A DNA stretch of 40,728 bases from an uncultured Sphingopyxis sp. (lineage in GTDB: Bacteria > Pseudomonadota > Alphaproteobacteria > Sphingomonadales > Sphingomonadaceae), in NCBI GenBank assembly GCA_937873425.1, contig CALMYE010000089.1:1-40728 (forward strand). The letters run 5' to 3'. The position numbers and the translations under genes were made by a program. Positions 9,882-19,515 of the stretch are shown here, piece by piece (position 1 is the first letter of the stretch; each line of letters begins with the position of its first letter). The notes beneath the pieces are model-generated. The model saw only the letters and a program-made list of their open reading frames with translations. It did no database searches and was not told the DNA's origin.

Positions 9882-9897
9882 CCCCGCCTTCGCGGGG
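9882..9897. repeat. REP-like hairpin between convergent genes
   Basis: CCCCGC-CTTC-GCGGGG forms a 6-bp perfect stem with a tetraloop in the 32-bp gap between the ends of gor and the convergent regulator gene. It matches the CCCCGCCTTCGCGGGG intergenic repeat I know from many alphaproteobacteria. It may serve as a bidirectional transcription barrier; there is no T-tract. Confidence 0.6.
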
Positions 9898-9904
9898 ACG
9901 ACGG

Positions 9905-11314
9905 TTAGCCAATCCGATACGGCACGACGTCCCGCCGATCGGGATCGACCAAGATCGGCCGATCGCTCGGCGGAAAAGCGCGTTGGTCGCAGTCGTCGCG
10001 CGGGCAGATGCGGCACGACAGGCCGATGCGCGTCGCCGCCTGTGGGGCGGTGACGTCGACTCCGTCGGCATAGACGAAATCACCCGCATATTGCGCCTCG
10101 CACCCGAGCGCGACGGCGTAGCGCCGAGGGCTGCGCGCGTAGCTGCCCGACGGCTTCACCAACCCCTTCGCCATCGACACATAGCGCAGCCCGTCGGGTG
10201 TCTCGGCCAGCTGAAACAGGATGCGGTCCGGGATCGCCGCCGCTTCATGGACGATCCACAGCGGGCAGGCGCCGCCGAAGCGCGCAAATTGGAGGCGCGT
10301 CGCGCTGTGCCGCTTGGTGATATTGCCCGCCATGTCGACGCGGCAGAAAAACATCGGAATGCCGCGTGCGCCGGGCCGCTGAAGGGTCGAGAGGCGGTGG
10401 CACGCCTGTTCGAAGCTGACCCCATAGTCCATCCGCAGCCGGTCGATGTCGTGGCGCACGGCGCGCGCGCTGGCGCGGAAGGGGACGTAGGGCATCAGCA
10501 CCGCGCCCGCAGCATAGTTGGCGAGGCCGACGTGGAGCAATTGCCGCGCGGCGGCTGTGCGTAGTGGACTGGCCTCCACCACCGCCGCGATTTCGCGCGC
10601 CAGCGCTAACGCTGCGAGTTGGTGCGCCAACTGAAAACGGCGGCTCTCGGCGGGCTGCGACGGGTCGATCACCAGGTGGCGCATCGTCGCGTCGAAATCG
10701 CGAAGACTTTGCGTCTGGGTGTAAACGATCGAAATGCCGAGCGCGTCGCGCAGCCGTCGTTCAATCGTCTCGATGGTTGGGGAAGGGTCTTTGCCGCGCA
10801 ACTGCCCAGCCAGGGTTTCGGCGGCGCGGTCGATGCTATCGACATAGTTGCCCGCATCGTGAAACCAGTCGCGTACCTCTTCCCACGGCAGGCGGCTCCC
10901 CTCGGCGGTGCCGCCGGTCAGAGCCTCGTCGATGATCTGGAGCCGCTGCCCCGCGCGGCGATAGGCGGCATGGAGCGTGACAAACTGGTCGGTGAGCTGT
11001 GGCTGTTGCAGTGCCGCGCGTTCGAGCTGTTCGGGGGGCAGGGGCGCGGCAGCGAAGAGCGGGTCGGCAGCGGCTTCGCGCAGTGCTCCGGCGCGGCGAT
11101 CACCGGCGTCGGCGGCGACCTCCTCCCATTCGAGCGGAAACAGCTTTTGCAGCCGGTCGAGGAGTACAGGGGTCAGTGGCCGGTCGTCATGCTCGATCTG
11201 GCTGAGGTAGGAGGCCGAGATCCCGAGTTTTGTCGCGAAGTCCGACTGACGGAGGTTGCGGGAGTCCCGAAGTTGGCGAAGTTGCCGCCCGGCGTAGAGT
11301 CGGTTTTGCACCAT
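9905..11314 (-). CDS. XRE-family ScfR/PccR-type transcriptional regulator
   Basis: The 469-aa protein starts with an XRE helix-turn-helix ([20 protein letters not shown], about residues 22-41). A long middle region is of the IrrE/ImmA-like (DUF955) type, but its HExxH motif is reduced to LAHQLA, so no protease is expected. The C-terminal domain carries CRICPRDDC. This layout is that of short-chain acyl-CoA-responsive regulators (ScfR, PccR, RamB). Related PccR controls propionyl-CoA carboxylase. The gene is divergent from a carboxylase beta gene, and TTTGCAA-type repeats lie between them, which fits that role. Start: ATG at 11314; upstream open frame is intergenic. The ligand is inferred. Confidence 0.88.
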   Translation of the reverse strand: MVQNRLYAGRQLRQLRDSRNLRQSDFATKLGISASYLSQIEHDDRPLTPVLLDRLQKLFPLEWEEVAADAGDRRAGALREAAADPLFAAAPLPPEQLERAALQQPQLTDQFVTLHAAYRRAGQRLQIIDEALTGGTAEGSRLPWEEVRDWFHDAGNYVDSIDRAAETLAGQLRGKDPSPTIETIERRLRDALGISIVYTQTQSLRDFDATMRHLVIDPSQPAESRRFQLAHQLAALALAREIAAVVEASPLRTAAARQLLHVGLANYAAGAVLMPYVPFRASARAVRHDIDRLRMDYGVSFEQACHRLSTLQRPGARGIPMFFCRVDMAGNITKRHSATRLQFARFGGACPLWIVHEAAAIPDRILFQLAETPDGLRYVSMAKGLVKPSGSYARSPRRYAVALGCEAQYAGDFVYADGVDVTAPQAATRIGLSCRICPRDDCDQRAFPPSDRPILVDPDRRDVVPYRIG

Positions 11315-11328
11315 CGGCGGCACTTTAT

Positions 11329-11371
11329 TCTGCAAACTAGCACTTTGCAACTTTGCAAATTCGCATTTGCC
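11329..11371. promoter_or_regulatory. TTTGCAA repeat cluster, likely ScfR/PccR operator
   Basis: The divergent promoter region holds TCTGCAAAC (11329-11337), CTTTGCAA (11343-11350), CTTTGCAAAT (11351-11360) and GCATTTGCC (11363-11371). Published PccR and RamB sites are built on TTTGCAA half-sites. The two central copies lie 8 bp apart and AACTTTGCAAA matches the RamB core. I infer that the regulator at 9905-11314 binds here and controls both itself and the carboxylase/kinase ORF. Confidence 0.65.
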
Positions 11372-11423
11372 TGCGCGGCTCGAAGCGGGCAGACGATATT
11401 CTGAAGTGCGTTGGGAGAGCCGA

Positions 11424-14400
11424 ATGTCCGCCAATATCGCCGAAATGGAACGCCGCCGCGCCGCCGCTGTCTTGGGCGGCGGGCAAAAGCGCATCGATGC
11501 GCAGCACAGCAAGGGCAAGCTGACCGCGCGCGAGCGAGTCAATGTGCTGCTCGACGAAGGCTCGTTCGAAGAACTCGACACCTATGTCGAGCATAATTGC
11601 GTGGATTTCGGCATGCAGGACCAGAAGATCCCGGGCGACGGCGTGGTGACCGGATCGGGGACGATCAACGGGCGTCTCGTTTATGTTTTCAGCCAGGATT
11701 TCACGGTTTTTGGCGGCGCGCTGTCCGAGCGTCACGCCGAAAAGATCATGAAGGTCATGGACAATGCGATGAAGGTCGGCGCGCCGATCATCGGGATGAA
11801 CGACAGCGGCGGCGCGCGCATCCAGGAGGGTGTGGCATCGCTTGGCGGCTATGCCGAGGTGTTCCAGCGCAACGTGCTCGCGTCGGGGGTGGTGCCGCAG
11901 ATCAGCCTGATCATGGGGCCGTGCGCGGGCGGCGCGGTTTACAGCCCGGCGATGACCGACTTCATCTTCATGGTCAAAGACAGCAGCTATATGTTCGTCA
12001 CCGGCCCCGATGTGGTCAAGACCGTGACCAACGAGGTGGTCACGCAGGAAGAGCTCGGCGGCGCGATCACCCACACGACCAAGAGCTCGGTCGCAGATAT
12101 TGCGTTCGAGAATGATATCGAGGCGCTCCTCGCAACGCGCGATTTCTTTGACTTTCTGCCCGAAAACAACCGCAGCGGCGTCCCGGTGCGCCCGACGAGC
12201 GACCCCTATGATCGCGCCGAACCGAGCCTCGACACGCTGATCCCGCCCAATGCGAACCAGCCGTACGACATGCACGAGCTGATCAGGAAGACCGTCGACG
12301 AGGGCGATTTCTTCGAGGTGCAGCCGGCGCATGCGGGCAACATCATTTGCGGCTTCGGGCGCATCGAGGGCCGCACGATCGGCATCGTCGCGAACCAGCC
12401 TTTGGTGCTCGCGGGGGTGCTCGACATCAACTCTTCGAAGAAGGCGGCGCGCTTCGTGCGCTTCCTTGATGACCTCGGCCGCCAAACGATGTTGAGCACC
12501 GATGCCGACGAGATATTGGCAACCACCACGCGGATGGTCGGCGAGGAACTCGGCGTCTCGATCTGTGCCTATGCCGACATGGACGAGGATGGCGACGGCT
12601 TCACGATCCGCGGCGACTGGGCGGCCGAAGGTTCGGCATCGATCGTTGGCCATTACCGCCTCTCGGCTTTCGGCGAACTGGCGGTTCGCTATCTGCATGC
12701 GGGCGATCCGCTCGTCATTCACGATAATGGCAGCGAACTTCCTGCGGCGGCGGCGGCGACCTTTCGCGACATCGGCATCGCCGCGACGATCTGCATGCCC
12801 CTGGTGAAGGAGGGGCGGCTCACGGCGCTGATGGCGATCCATCACCGCGAGCCGCATGTCTGGAGCGATTATGAACTCGCGTTCATCCGCGACGTGGCCG
12901 ATCGCAGCTGGGCGCATATCGAACGCGTCGGCACCGAGGAGGAACTGCGCAAGACCGCCGAACGGCTGCGTGATCTCAACGAGACGCTCGAAATGCGCGT
13001 AGCCGACCGCACCGCTGCGCTCGATCGCAGCCAGACCCAGTTCCGCCTGCTCGTGCAGGGGGTGACCGACTATGCGATCTATATGCTCGACGGCGAAGGC
13101 CGTGTCTCGAGCTGGAACGCGGGAGCCGAGCGGATCAAGGGCTATCGTCCCGACGAAATCATCGGGCACCACTTTTCCGCCTTCTACGAGGAGGCCGACC
13201 GCGCGGCGCTGGAGCCGCAGCGCGCGCTCGAGACGGCGCGGCGCGAGGGCCGCTTCGGCGCCGAAGGCTGGCGGATCCGCAAGGACGGAACGCGCTTTCG
13301 TGCGAGCGTCGCGATCGAGGCGATTCATGGCGACGACGGCGCGCTGATCGGTTTTGCCAAGATCACCCGCGATATGTCGGAGCGCGAGGAAGTGCAGCAG
13401 GAACTCGAGCTCGCCCGCGAGGCCCTGTTCCAGTCGCAAAAGCTTGAGGCGATCGGCCAGCTTACCGGCGGGATCGCGCACGACTTCAACAATCTCCTGA
13501 TGGCGATCCGCAGTGGCCTCGAACTGCTGCGCAAACGCCCCGGTCTCGAACCGCAGGCGGCGAAGCTTCTCGACAATTGTCTCCAGGCGACCGATCGCGG
13601 CGCCGCGCTGACCCAGCGCATGCTTGCCTTCGCGCGGCGCCAGGAACTCTCGACCGAGGCGGTGATCCTCGCCCAGCTCGTCGGCGGCATGATGGAACTG
13701 CTGCAGCGTGCGCTCGGACCCGCGTTCGTGATCGAGACGCGCTTTCCTGCCGCGCTCGCGGCGGTTGCGGCCGACGTCAACCAGCTCGAAATGGCGCTCC
13801 TCAATCTCGCGGTCAACGCGCGCGACGCGATGCCCGGCGGCGGCGCGATCGCGATCGGCGCCGTGGAACAGGATGTCCGGCCCGGCGCGGTCGCCGACCT
13901 CGCGCCGGGCCGTTATGTGCGGCTGTCGGTCACCGATAATGGCGCGGGCATGGACGCCGCAACGCTCGCCCGCGCCGCCGACCCCTTTTTTACCACCAAG
14001 GGCATCGGCAAGGGCACCGGCCTCGGCCTGTCGATGGTCCATGGGTTTGCGCAGCAGCTCGGCGGCGCGCTGCAGATGGAGAGCGAGGTCGGGCGCGGCA
14101 CGAGCGCGCATATCTGGCTGCCCCTGAGCGATGCGCAAACCGGTGCAGCGGTTCCCGACACCGAGCCCGTCGAGGCGGCCAGCACCGCATGCCGGCGCAT
14201 CCTCGTCGTCGACGACGACGCAATCATTCTGATGAACACCGCGGCCCTGCTCGAGGATCTCGGCCATCAGGTGATCGAGGCGGGATCGGGCGAGGAGGCG
14301 TTGGAACTGCTGCGCGCGCATCCCGATATCGCGATCCTCATCACCGATCAGGCCATGCCCGGCATGACGGGCAGTGAGCTGATCGCCGCCGCGCGCGCCG

Positions 14401-14537
14401 AGCGCCCCGCGCTCCCGGTCATTCTTGCCACCGGCTATGGCGAGACCCCGGCCGATGTCACGCAGGGCCTGCAGCGGCTCGGCAAGCCCTTCGGGCAGAA
14501 GGATCTTGAGCGCGCGGTCGCGCAGGCGGCGGCGTAA
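11424..14537 (+). CDS. Chimeric ORF: acyl-CoA carboxylase beta N-half fused to GAF-PAS hybrid histidine kinase
   Basis: One uninterrupted 1037-aa frame joins two unrelated families. Residues 1-347 are an acyl-CoA (propionyl-CoA type) carboxylase beta subunit, with [35 protein letters not shown] and [14 protein letters not shown]. The family normally runs to about 510 aa, and the whole C-terminal carboxyltransferase half is missing. From about residue 348 (LDDLGR) a hybrid sensor kinase follows: GAF about 352-510, PAS about 535-660, HisKA with phospho-acceptor H686 in GGIAHDFNN, HATPase to about 905 (NAVNARD-type N box, [10 protein letters not shown]), then a receiver with D975 in TDQAMPG. There is no output domain. 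GGGAGA at 11413 supports ATG 11424. Carboxylase activity is very unlikely; the kinase part looks complete except perhaps its first residues. This is either a true deletion fusion or a contig chimera. Confidence 0.85.
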   Translation: MSANIAEMERRRAAAVLGGGQKRIDAQHSKGKLTARERVNVLLDEGSFEELDTYVEHNCVDFGMQDQKIPGDGVVTGSGTINGRLVYVFSQDFTVFGGALSERHAEKIMKVMDNAMKVGAPIIGMNDSGGARIQEGVASLGGYAEVFQRNVLASGVVPQISLIMGPCAGGAVYSPAMTDFIFMVKDSSYMFVTGPDVVKTVTNEVVTQEELGGAITHTTKSSVADIAFENDIEALLATRDFFDFLPENNRSGVPVRPTSDPYDRAEPSLDTLIPPNANQPYDMHELIRKTVDEGDFFEVQPAHAGNIICGFGRIEGRTIGIVANQPLVLAGVLDINSSKKAARFVRFLDDLGRQTMLSTDADEILATTTRMVGEELGVSICAYADMDEDGDGFTIRGDWAAEGSASIVGHYRLSAFGELAVRYLHAGDPLVIHDNGSELPAAAAATFRDIGIAATICMPLVKEGRLTALMAIHHREPHVWSDYELAFIRDVADRSWAHIERVGTEEELRKTAERLRDLNETLEMRVADRTAALDRSQTQFRLLVQGVTDYAIYMLDGEGRVSSWNAGAERIKGYRPDEIIGHHFSAFYEEADRAALEPQRALETARREGRFGAEGWRIRKDGTRFRASVAIEAIHGDDGALIGFAKITRDMSEREEVQQELELAREALFQSQKLEAIGQLTGGIAHDFNNLLMAIRSGLELLRKRPGLEPQAAKLLDNCLQATDRGAALTQRMLAFARRQELSTEAVILAQLVGGMMELLQRALGPAFVIETRFPAALAAVAADVNQLEMALLNLAVNARDAMPGGGAIAIGAVEQDVRPGAVADLAPGRYVRLSVTDNGAGMDAATLARAADPFFTTKGIGKGTGLGLSMVHGFAQQLGGALQMESEVGRGTSAHIWLPLSDAQTGAAVPDTEPVEAASTACRRILVVDDDAIILMNTAALLEDLGHQVIEAGSGEEALELLRAHPDIAILITDQAMPGMTGSELIAAARAERPALPVILATGYGETPADVTQGLQRLGKPFGQKDLERAVAQAAA

Positions 14538-14570
14538 GGAACGGGTGCGGCGGCAAGGAGACGATCCTGT

Positions 14571-14726
14571 ATGTTCCGCCGCTTGTTTATCCCGGCCGCC
14601 GAACCGATCGAGCCCGGAGAGGCGGAGGCATTTGCGAAGCTCCCCCGAGCGCCACTTTACGGCCTTTGCCGCGTCTCCAAGGACGCCGCCGCCCTTGCGT
14701 ATTGCCTGTGGATATCGACCGCATAA
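14571..14726 (+). CDS. Possible 51-aa ORF of unknown function
   Basis: A short frame from ATG 14571 has AAGGAG about 10 nt upstream and encodes 51 residues, with an acidic middle (EPGEAEAFAKL) and a hydrophobic end (ALAYCLWISTA). I recognise no family. It sits between the kinase and a decayed oxidoreductase gene, so it may itself be debris. Only the ribosome binding site supports it. Confidence 0.3.
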   Translation: MFRRLFIPAAEPIEPGEAEAFAKLPRAPLYGLCRVSKDAAALAYCLWISTA

Positions 14727-14756
14727 CAGATTTCGATTCCACGACCGCCGAAGTCA

Positions 14757-15398
14757 CCAGCGAGATCTACTGTCTCGTCGTTGGCACGGCCCCGCTGGCC
14801 TCACCGCTGCAATATATCTTGCGCGTAGGCGCTCGGCGGCGGTCGGGAAAGCTGAGCAAGCCGAAGCGCTAGCCGACCGGCGGCTTTGCTAATGTCCGAT
14901 CTGCACGGGCTGCGGTGACCGATCTAACTATTGCGGTTCTGGGCCCGCGCGAGCGCGGCTGCAACGAAGCTGTTTTTCTGCGAAGCTTTGCCGCCGATAT
15001 CACGCTGGTGTCGCCGGGGGCTCGTGATGAGCTTTCGGAAGCGAAACGCCCGAAGTTGCGCGATGCCGGTGTGGCACGGAGAGGGCACTGCAACGCGAGC
15101 GCGCTTGCCGAGGGTGACTGTGCTTGAGGCCGATGGCCGACCAGCTTGTTTCGATTGTCTCTTTCCCGCGCCGGGCTCGGCCATTTGTTCGGTGCTCGCG
15201 GCCGAGGTTGGAGCCGCCGTGACCGCGGCAGGCTGTCTACGCCTTCACGGCGATCAGCGCACCGATGCGCCAGAACTCTATGCGGCGGGCGACGTCATCC
15301 TCGGCTTCGGCCGGATCAGTCACGCGATGGGGGCGGGCGGCGTCGCCGTGACCACGATCGGAATCGACCTGGCCCAGCAGACGCCGCTTCGCCGCTAA
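14757..15398 (+). pseudogene. Decayed thioredoxin-reductase-like FAD oxidoreductase
   Basis: Pieces of a TrxR-like NAD(P)/FAD oxidoreductase appear in order but in different frames: LVVG, then a shift to GPAGLTAAIYLARRR (FAD site, near 14785-14835), then VLGPRERGCNEAVFLRSFAADITLV, another shift to ADGRPACFDCLFPAPGSA, then LYAAGDVILGFGRISHAMG (C-terminal FAD box) ending at a normal stop at 15398. At least two frameshifts are needed. The span of about 640 bp is short for a family of about 300 aa, so part of the middle, including the expected CxxC region, has been deleted. It ends 2 bp from the convergent catalase gene. It cannot encode a working enzyme. Confidence 0.8.
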
Positions 15399-15399
15399 C

Positions 15400-17634
15400 T
15401 CATGCCTTGGGTGCGGGAGCTGCGTCGAGATCGACGTGCAGTTCCCGCCTCCAGAAGCGCAGCGCGCGCGCGGCCTCAACGAAGGGTGCGGCATCGCTGG
15501 CCTTTTCAAGAAGCATGCAGGCGTCGTCGAGGTCATCGGCCAGCCCGACCGCCGCGAAAATCGCCGCAGCTTCGGCGGTCATGCCGATAAACTTGCAATG
15601 GGCGAACGCGTCGCTCACGAAGTCTTTCGCCGCGGCGTCGGCAGCCAGCTCTGCGGCGCCTTCCTCGGATACGATGATCGCGACGGCATCGAAGAGTACC
15701 GAAGGCCCGCCGTCGATCTTGTGGCGCGCTGCGACCTTGGTCCCGTCGGCGAGCGTCACGCCGCCGATTTTGGGCGCGACAACCTCATAGACGGCGCCTT
15801 CGGCATCGAGCGCCTTGACGAGCGCCTTGAAGATCGTCGGATTGGCGCCGTCGCTCATCAGGATGCCGAGCTTGCGGCCCTTGAAGCTGTCGGGGCCGTT
15901 TTTGAGGATGCTGAGCGCATCCGAGGGGGGCAGATCGGTAATCGGCTTGCGCGCCGAGACCGCAGCGTCGGGCAGGTCCATGCCGAGACCGTCGGCGACA
16001 GTTGCGGCCAGCGTCTCGTCGATGTTGCGCAGATGCGAAACGGTGCGCGAGCGGATGTCGGGGCGTTCGACCTTCGACAGCTCGAATACAAGCGCGTCGC
16101 CGATATGCTTCTGCTCGATCGGCGTCTGGCTGACGAAAAATTGCCGCGCCTGGCTATAATGATCGGCGAAGCTTTCCGATCGCACCCGCTGCTTGGGTCC
16201 ATCGGCCTCTTCCTCAAAGCTCCGGAAGCCGCGCACCGGATCCTCGCGCGGGCCGCCTTGCGCGGGGCCCCAGCTGTTCGGCTCGTAATTCACGCGGCCA
16301 ACCGGATTGCGCATCGCCATATGTCCGTCCTGCTGGAAATGCGCCATCGGGCACTTGGGCGCGTTGATCGGGATATGGGTGAAGTTGGTGCTCCCCAGGC
16401 GTTTGATCTGCGTATCGAGATAGGAGAAGTTGCGGCCCTGGAGCAGCGGATCGTTCGAGAAATCGATGCCCGGCGGCACATTCTGGGTCATGAAGGCGAC
16501 CTGCTCGGTTTCGGCGAAGAAATTGTCGACCACGCGGTCGAGCACGAGGCGGCCGACAATACGGATCGGGACAAGTTCTTCGGGGATCAGCTTGGTCGCA
16601 TCGAGCACGTCGAAGTCGAAGCTGTCAGCGAAATCATCGTCAAACAGCTGGACGCCGAGCTCCCACTCGGGAAAGTCGCCACTGTTGATCGCATCCCACA
16701 GGTCGCGACGGTGGAAATCGGGATCGGCACCATTGATCTTGACCGCTTCGTTCCAGACCACCGACTGCAACCCCTGCTTGGGCTTCCAATGGAATTTGAC
16801 AAAGGTCGACTTGCCCTTGGCGTCGAGCAGGCGGAAGGTGTGGACGCCGAAACCTTCCATCGTCCGGAACGAGCGCGGGATCGCGCGGTCGGACATCGTC
16901 CACATGATCATGTGGAAGCTCTCGGGCATCAGGCTGATGAAGTCCCAGAAATTGTCGTGCGCCGAGGCTGCCTGCGGAAAGGCGCGGTCGGGTTCAGCTT
17001 TTACCGAATGGACGAGATCGGGGAATTTGATCGCGTCCTGGATGAAGAAGACGGGGATGTTGTTGCCGACGAGATCCCAATTGCCCTCCTGCGTGTAAAG
17101 CTTGACCGCGAAGCCGCGAACATCGCGAGCGAGATCGAAGCTCCCCTTCGAACCGGCGACAGTCGAAAAGCGCACGAAGGCGGGGGTGCGTTCGCCTACG
17201 CGCTGAAAAACATCGGCGCGGCTGACATCGGACAGGCTGTCGGTGAGTTCAAAAAAGCCGTGCGCGCCATAACCGCGTGCGTGGACGACACGCTCGGGAA
17301 TACGCTCATGGTCGAAGTGGAAAATCTTCTCGCGGAAGTGGAAGTCCTCGATCAAGGTCGGGCCGCGCGCGCCCTGCTTCAAGCTATTCTGGTCGTCGGC
17401 GATCGGAGCGCCGTGCTGTGTCGTCAGCGTCGCGACATCGCCTTCGGCGACCTGGTGCGTCTCGCCGCCTTCGCTCAACGGCCCGTCGAACGCAAAGCTG
17501 ATCGCGGCGTCGCCGGGAATGGCCGGGGCTTTGTGCGGGCTTTCGCCGCCGATGTCGGCGCCCGCAATGTCCGCCGGGGTCATGGTGGACCCTGACCGGC
17601 CGGAGGGGTTTTTCGAAGAAGGTTTTTTGGCCAT
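15400..17634 (-). CDS. katE: Large-subunit catalase, KatE/HPII type
   Basis: This 744-aa monofunctional haem catalase breaks down hydrogen peroxide. The distal histidine is H118 in PERVVHARG, the conserved asparagine is N191 in [10 protein letters not shown], and the proximal haem-ligand tyrosine is Y405 in RNFSYLDTQ. After the catalase core, about residues 590-744 form the class-I-glutaminase/DJ-1-like C-terminal domain found only in large (clade 2) catalases, which fits the length. No signal peptide is seen. It is divergent from the Crp-like regulator across 228 bp. KatE-type enzymes are usually stationary-phase or general-stress genes; I found no clear EcfG-type promoter just upstream. Confidence 0.95.
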   Translation of the reverse strand: MAKKPSSKNPSGRSGSTMTPADIAGADIGGESPHKAPAIPGDAAISFAFDGPLSEGGETHQVAEGDVATLTTQHGAPIADDQNSLKQGARGPTLIEDFHFREKIFHFDHERIPERVVHARGYGAHGFFELTDSLSDVSRADVFQRVGERTPAFVRFSTVAGSKGSFDLARDVRGFAVKLYTQEGNWDLVGNNIPVFFIQDAIKFPDLVHSVKAEPDRAFPQAASAHDNFWDFISLMPESFHMIMWTMSDRAIPRSFRTMEGFGVHTFRLLDAKGKSTFVKFHWKPKQGLQSVVWNEAVKINGADPDFHRRDLWDAINSGDFPEWELGVQLFDDDFADSFDFDVLDATKLIPEELVPIRIVGRLVLDRVVDNFFAETEQVAFMTQNVPPGIDFSNDPLLQGRNFSYLDTQIKRLGSTNFTHIPINAPKCPMAHFQQDGHMAMRNPVGRVNYEPNSWGPAQGGPREDPVRGFRSFEEEADGPKQRVRSESFADHYSQARQFFVSQTPIEQKHIGDALVFELSKVERPDIRSRTVSHLRNIDETLAATVADGLGMDLPDAAVSARKPITDLPPSDALSILKNGPDSFKGRKLGILMSDGANPTIFKALVKALDAEGAVYEVVAPKIGGVTLADGTKVAARHKIDGGPSVLFDAVAIIVSEEGAAELAADAAAKDFVSDAFAHCKFIGMTAEAAAIFAAVGLADDLDDACMLLEKASDAAPFVEAARALRFWRRELHVDLDAAPAPKA

Positions 17635-17862
17635 GGTGCACTTTTGCCGATCATTTGGAGGAAGCAGGACGCCCCGGGATGCTCCAAGCGAGCGACGAGG
17701 CGGCGGTATAGGCTTAACCGCCAGATGCCCTGCAAGTTGCGCCGTTTGACGCGAAATTAATCTGCATCATCACGATTGCGGGTCGCTGCGTGCAACGCGC
17801 TGCCGCATCGACCGTTGGGAGACAAGACAAGTCATCCCGCAAGACCCTGAGGTTCGTCATTC

Positions 17863-18612
17863 ATGTTCACCGAACGCTTTTTGAGAGACAAGCGCGGCGC
17901 GAGCCTGACTGGCGAGGAGCGGGCACGGATCGAGGGAGCGATCGGCGAAGTGAAGACCCTCGCGCCGCGCAAGATCATCGCGCGCGCCGGCGAGCCGCTC
18001 CACCAAAGCACGTTGCTCATCGAAGGCGTGATGTCGCGCTATCTCGACGACCGCCAGGGCCTGCGCCAGCTCGTCGCGATCCACCTGCCGGGCGATTTTC
18101 TCGACCTCCATGCCTTTCCGCTCAGGGTCCTCGATCATGACGTCGCGACGCTGACGTCCGCAACCGTTGCGACGATTTCACATGCCCAGCTTGAAGCGAT
18201 CACTCAGGATATGCCTGAACTCACGCGCAAGCTGTGGTTTGCCACTCTCCTGGACGCGGCGATCCATCGCGCCTGGCTGTTCAGGCTCGGGCGTCTCGAC
18301 GCAACCGGCCGCATCGCGCACTTTTTGTGCGAGACCAACGCGCGGCTCTTCTCCGCCGGACTGAGCGACGGCCGTCGCTTCGCGCTCGCACTCACCCAGG
18401 CCGATCTTGGCGAGATCTGCGGCTTGACGACGGTTCATGTGAACCGCGTGATGCGTCAGCTGCGCGAGAAAGGGCTCTGCAGCTTTCGCGCTTCGCTCGT
18501 CGAGATTCCCGATCCCGTGGCGCTCGCGGCACGGGGTCAGTTCGATCCCGACTATCTCTATATGGAAACGATCCCCGATTTTCTCTCGAACGTAAAAAGG
18601 CCACGATCATGA
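17863..18612 (+). CDS. Crp/Fnr-family transcriptional regulator
   Basis: The 249-aa protein has a cyclic-nucleotide-binding-like beta-roll at about residues 25-120 (GEPLHQSTLLIEG, LVAIHLPGDFLDLH) and a Crp-type winged helix at about 150-225. The recognition helix region is TQADLGEICGLTTVHVNRVM at 179-198. There is no N-terminal cysteine cluster as in FNR, and the cAMP-contact residues of CRP are not evident, so the signal is unknown. A TGAGGT ribosome binding site precedes ATG 17863. It is divergent from katE, so local control of the stress genes is plausible but inferred. Its stop overlaps the next gene's start (ATGA). Confidence 0.9.
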   Translation: MFTERFLRDKRGASLTGEERARIEGAIGEVKTLAPRKIIARAGEPLHQSTLLIEGVMSRYLDDRQGLRQLVAIHLPGDFLDLHAFPLRVLDHDVATLTSATVATISHAQLEAITQDMPELTRKLWFATLLDAAIHRAWLFRLGRLDATGRIAHFLCETNARLFSAGLSDGRRFALALTQADLGEICGLTTVHVNRVMRQLREKGLCSFRASLVEIPDPVALAARGQFDPDYLYMETIPDFLSNVKRPRS

Positions 18613-18803
18613 CGCCAGATACCGCCGGGCCGCAGCCCGAGACCGAACCCGGTACCGCCACCGCCGAGGGTGGCCTTGTCTTTCTCGAGGGTCCCGACGG
18701 AGTCGCGGCGACCATGACGGCGGACGCGGCCGCCCGGACAGGTCAGCGCCTGATCGATGCCGCTACGGTAGCGGCGACGCAGCAGACGTCCCACAGCGAT
18801 TGA
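18609..18803 (+). CDS. 64-aa protein coupled to the Crp-like regulator
   Basis: This short frame begins with an ATG that overlaps the regulator's stop as ATGA, a strong sign of translational coupling. The product is soluble, with a Pro/Glu/Thr-rich N-terminus (PQPETEPGTATAEGG), a short conserved-looking core (VFLEGPDGVAATMTADAAA) and an Ala-rich helix at the end. I recognise no named family and see no signal peptide or membrane segment. It may be an accessory of the regulator or an unrelated stress protein. Confidence 0.6.
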   Translation: MTPDTAGPQPETEPGTATAEGGLVFLEGPDGVAATMTADAAARTGQRLIDAATVAATQQTSHSD

Positions 18804-18885
18804 GCCTGGAGTTGGGCCGCGGGCGGGCGCTTTTGCGGGTGGGTCACCGGCTCGCGCATCCGGGCCGCAGTAAAGGAGAGGTACA

Positions 18886-19515
18886 CTGGAGGACAGCGCG
18901 GGTCTGATTGCCGCCATCGCGACCATGATCGCCGCGATGATGACCGCCTCCAACCTTGGTGCGCGCATCACGGGCTGGGGCTTTGCCGTCTTCACCATCG
19001 GATCGATTTGCTGGTCGCTCGTCGGGTTTTGGTCGGGACAAACCCATCTCGTTGCAACAAATGTCTTTTTGACTTTGGTGAACCTCGTCGGCATCTGGCG
19101 CTGGCTCGGGCGGCAGCGCGCTTATGAAGAAGGCGCGCAGGCAGCGACGCGGGCAAGCCGCAAAACGGCGACGCCGACGCTGATCGCGGCGACAGGCGTG
19201 CCGGGCATGCAGGTGATCGATGTGCGGGGCGAGGCGCTGGGCCACGCGGTCGATGCGCTGATCGAATGCCGGGCCGGTCATATCAGCTATATCGTCGTCG
19301 CAACGGGCGGCATGGCCGGTATCGATGAGAAGCTGAGAGCAGTCCCCATGGCAGCAGTCGATTGTCGCGCCGATGGCTTCGTGGTGCTCGAAACGTGCGC
19401 AGAATTCGAGCAGCGCCAAATCCTTGAGCCGGGGCAATGGCCAGGCCGCGAACCGCCCCCCAAGCGCGCGACGGCCACGCTGTCTTCACGCAGCGCAGCG
19501 CCGCTCTTGATATAG
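18886..19515 (+). CDS. PRC-barrel domain membrane protein
   Basis: The product has two N-terminal transmembrane helices (GWGFAVFTIGSICWSLVGFW and VFLTLVNLVGIWRWL), a linker, and a PRC-barrel-like domain at about residues 100-180 (GMQVIDVRGEALGHAVDALI, ISYIVVATGG). PRC barrels occur in photosynthetic reaction centres, RimM and many stress proteins. I chose CTG 18886 as start because AAGGAGAGG lies at the ideal distance (GGAG 7 nt upstream), while the first ATG (18925) has no ribosome binding site. This gives 209 aa. The last 25 or so residues (from about PGQWPGR) read across the antisense of the neighbouring decayed manC and are probably not native, so the gene's 3' end may have been replaced by a deletion. 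Confidence 0.72.
   Translation: MEDSAGLIAAIATMIAAMMTASNLGARITGWGFAVFTIGSICWSLVGFWSGQTHLVATNVFLTLVNLVGIWRWLGRQRAYEEGAQAATRASRKTATPTLIAATGVPGMQVIDVRGEALGHAVDALIECRAGHISYIVVATGGMAGIDEKLRAVPMAAVDCRADGFVVLETCAEFEQRQILEPGQWPGREPPPKRATATLSSRSAAPLLI

Noticed and set aside
11337-14321. 994-aa open frame on the minus strand opposite the carboxylase/kinase fusion
   Set aside because: It is the antisense shadow of a GC-rich gene: Arg/His/Ala-heavy, no recognisable motif, and the plus strand carries clear domains throughout.
15436-17595. 719-aa plus-strand frame opposite katE
   Set aside because: Pure shadow of the catalase codons; no ribosome binding site or family motif.
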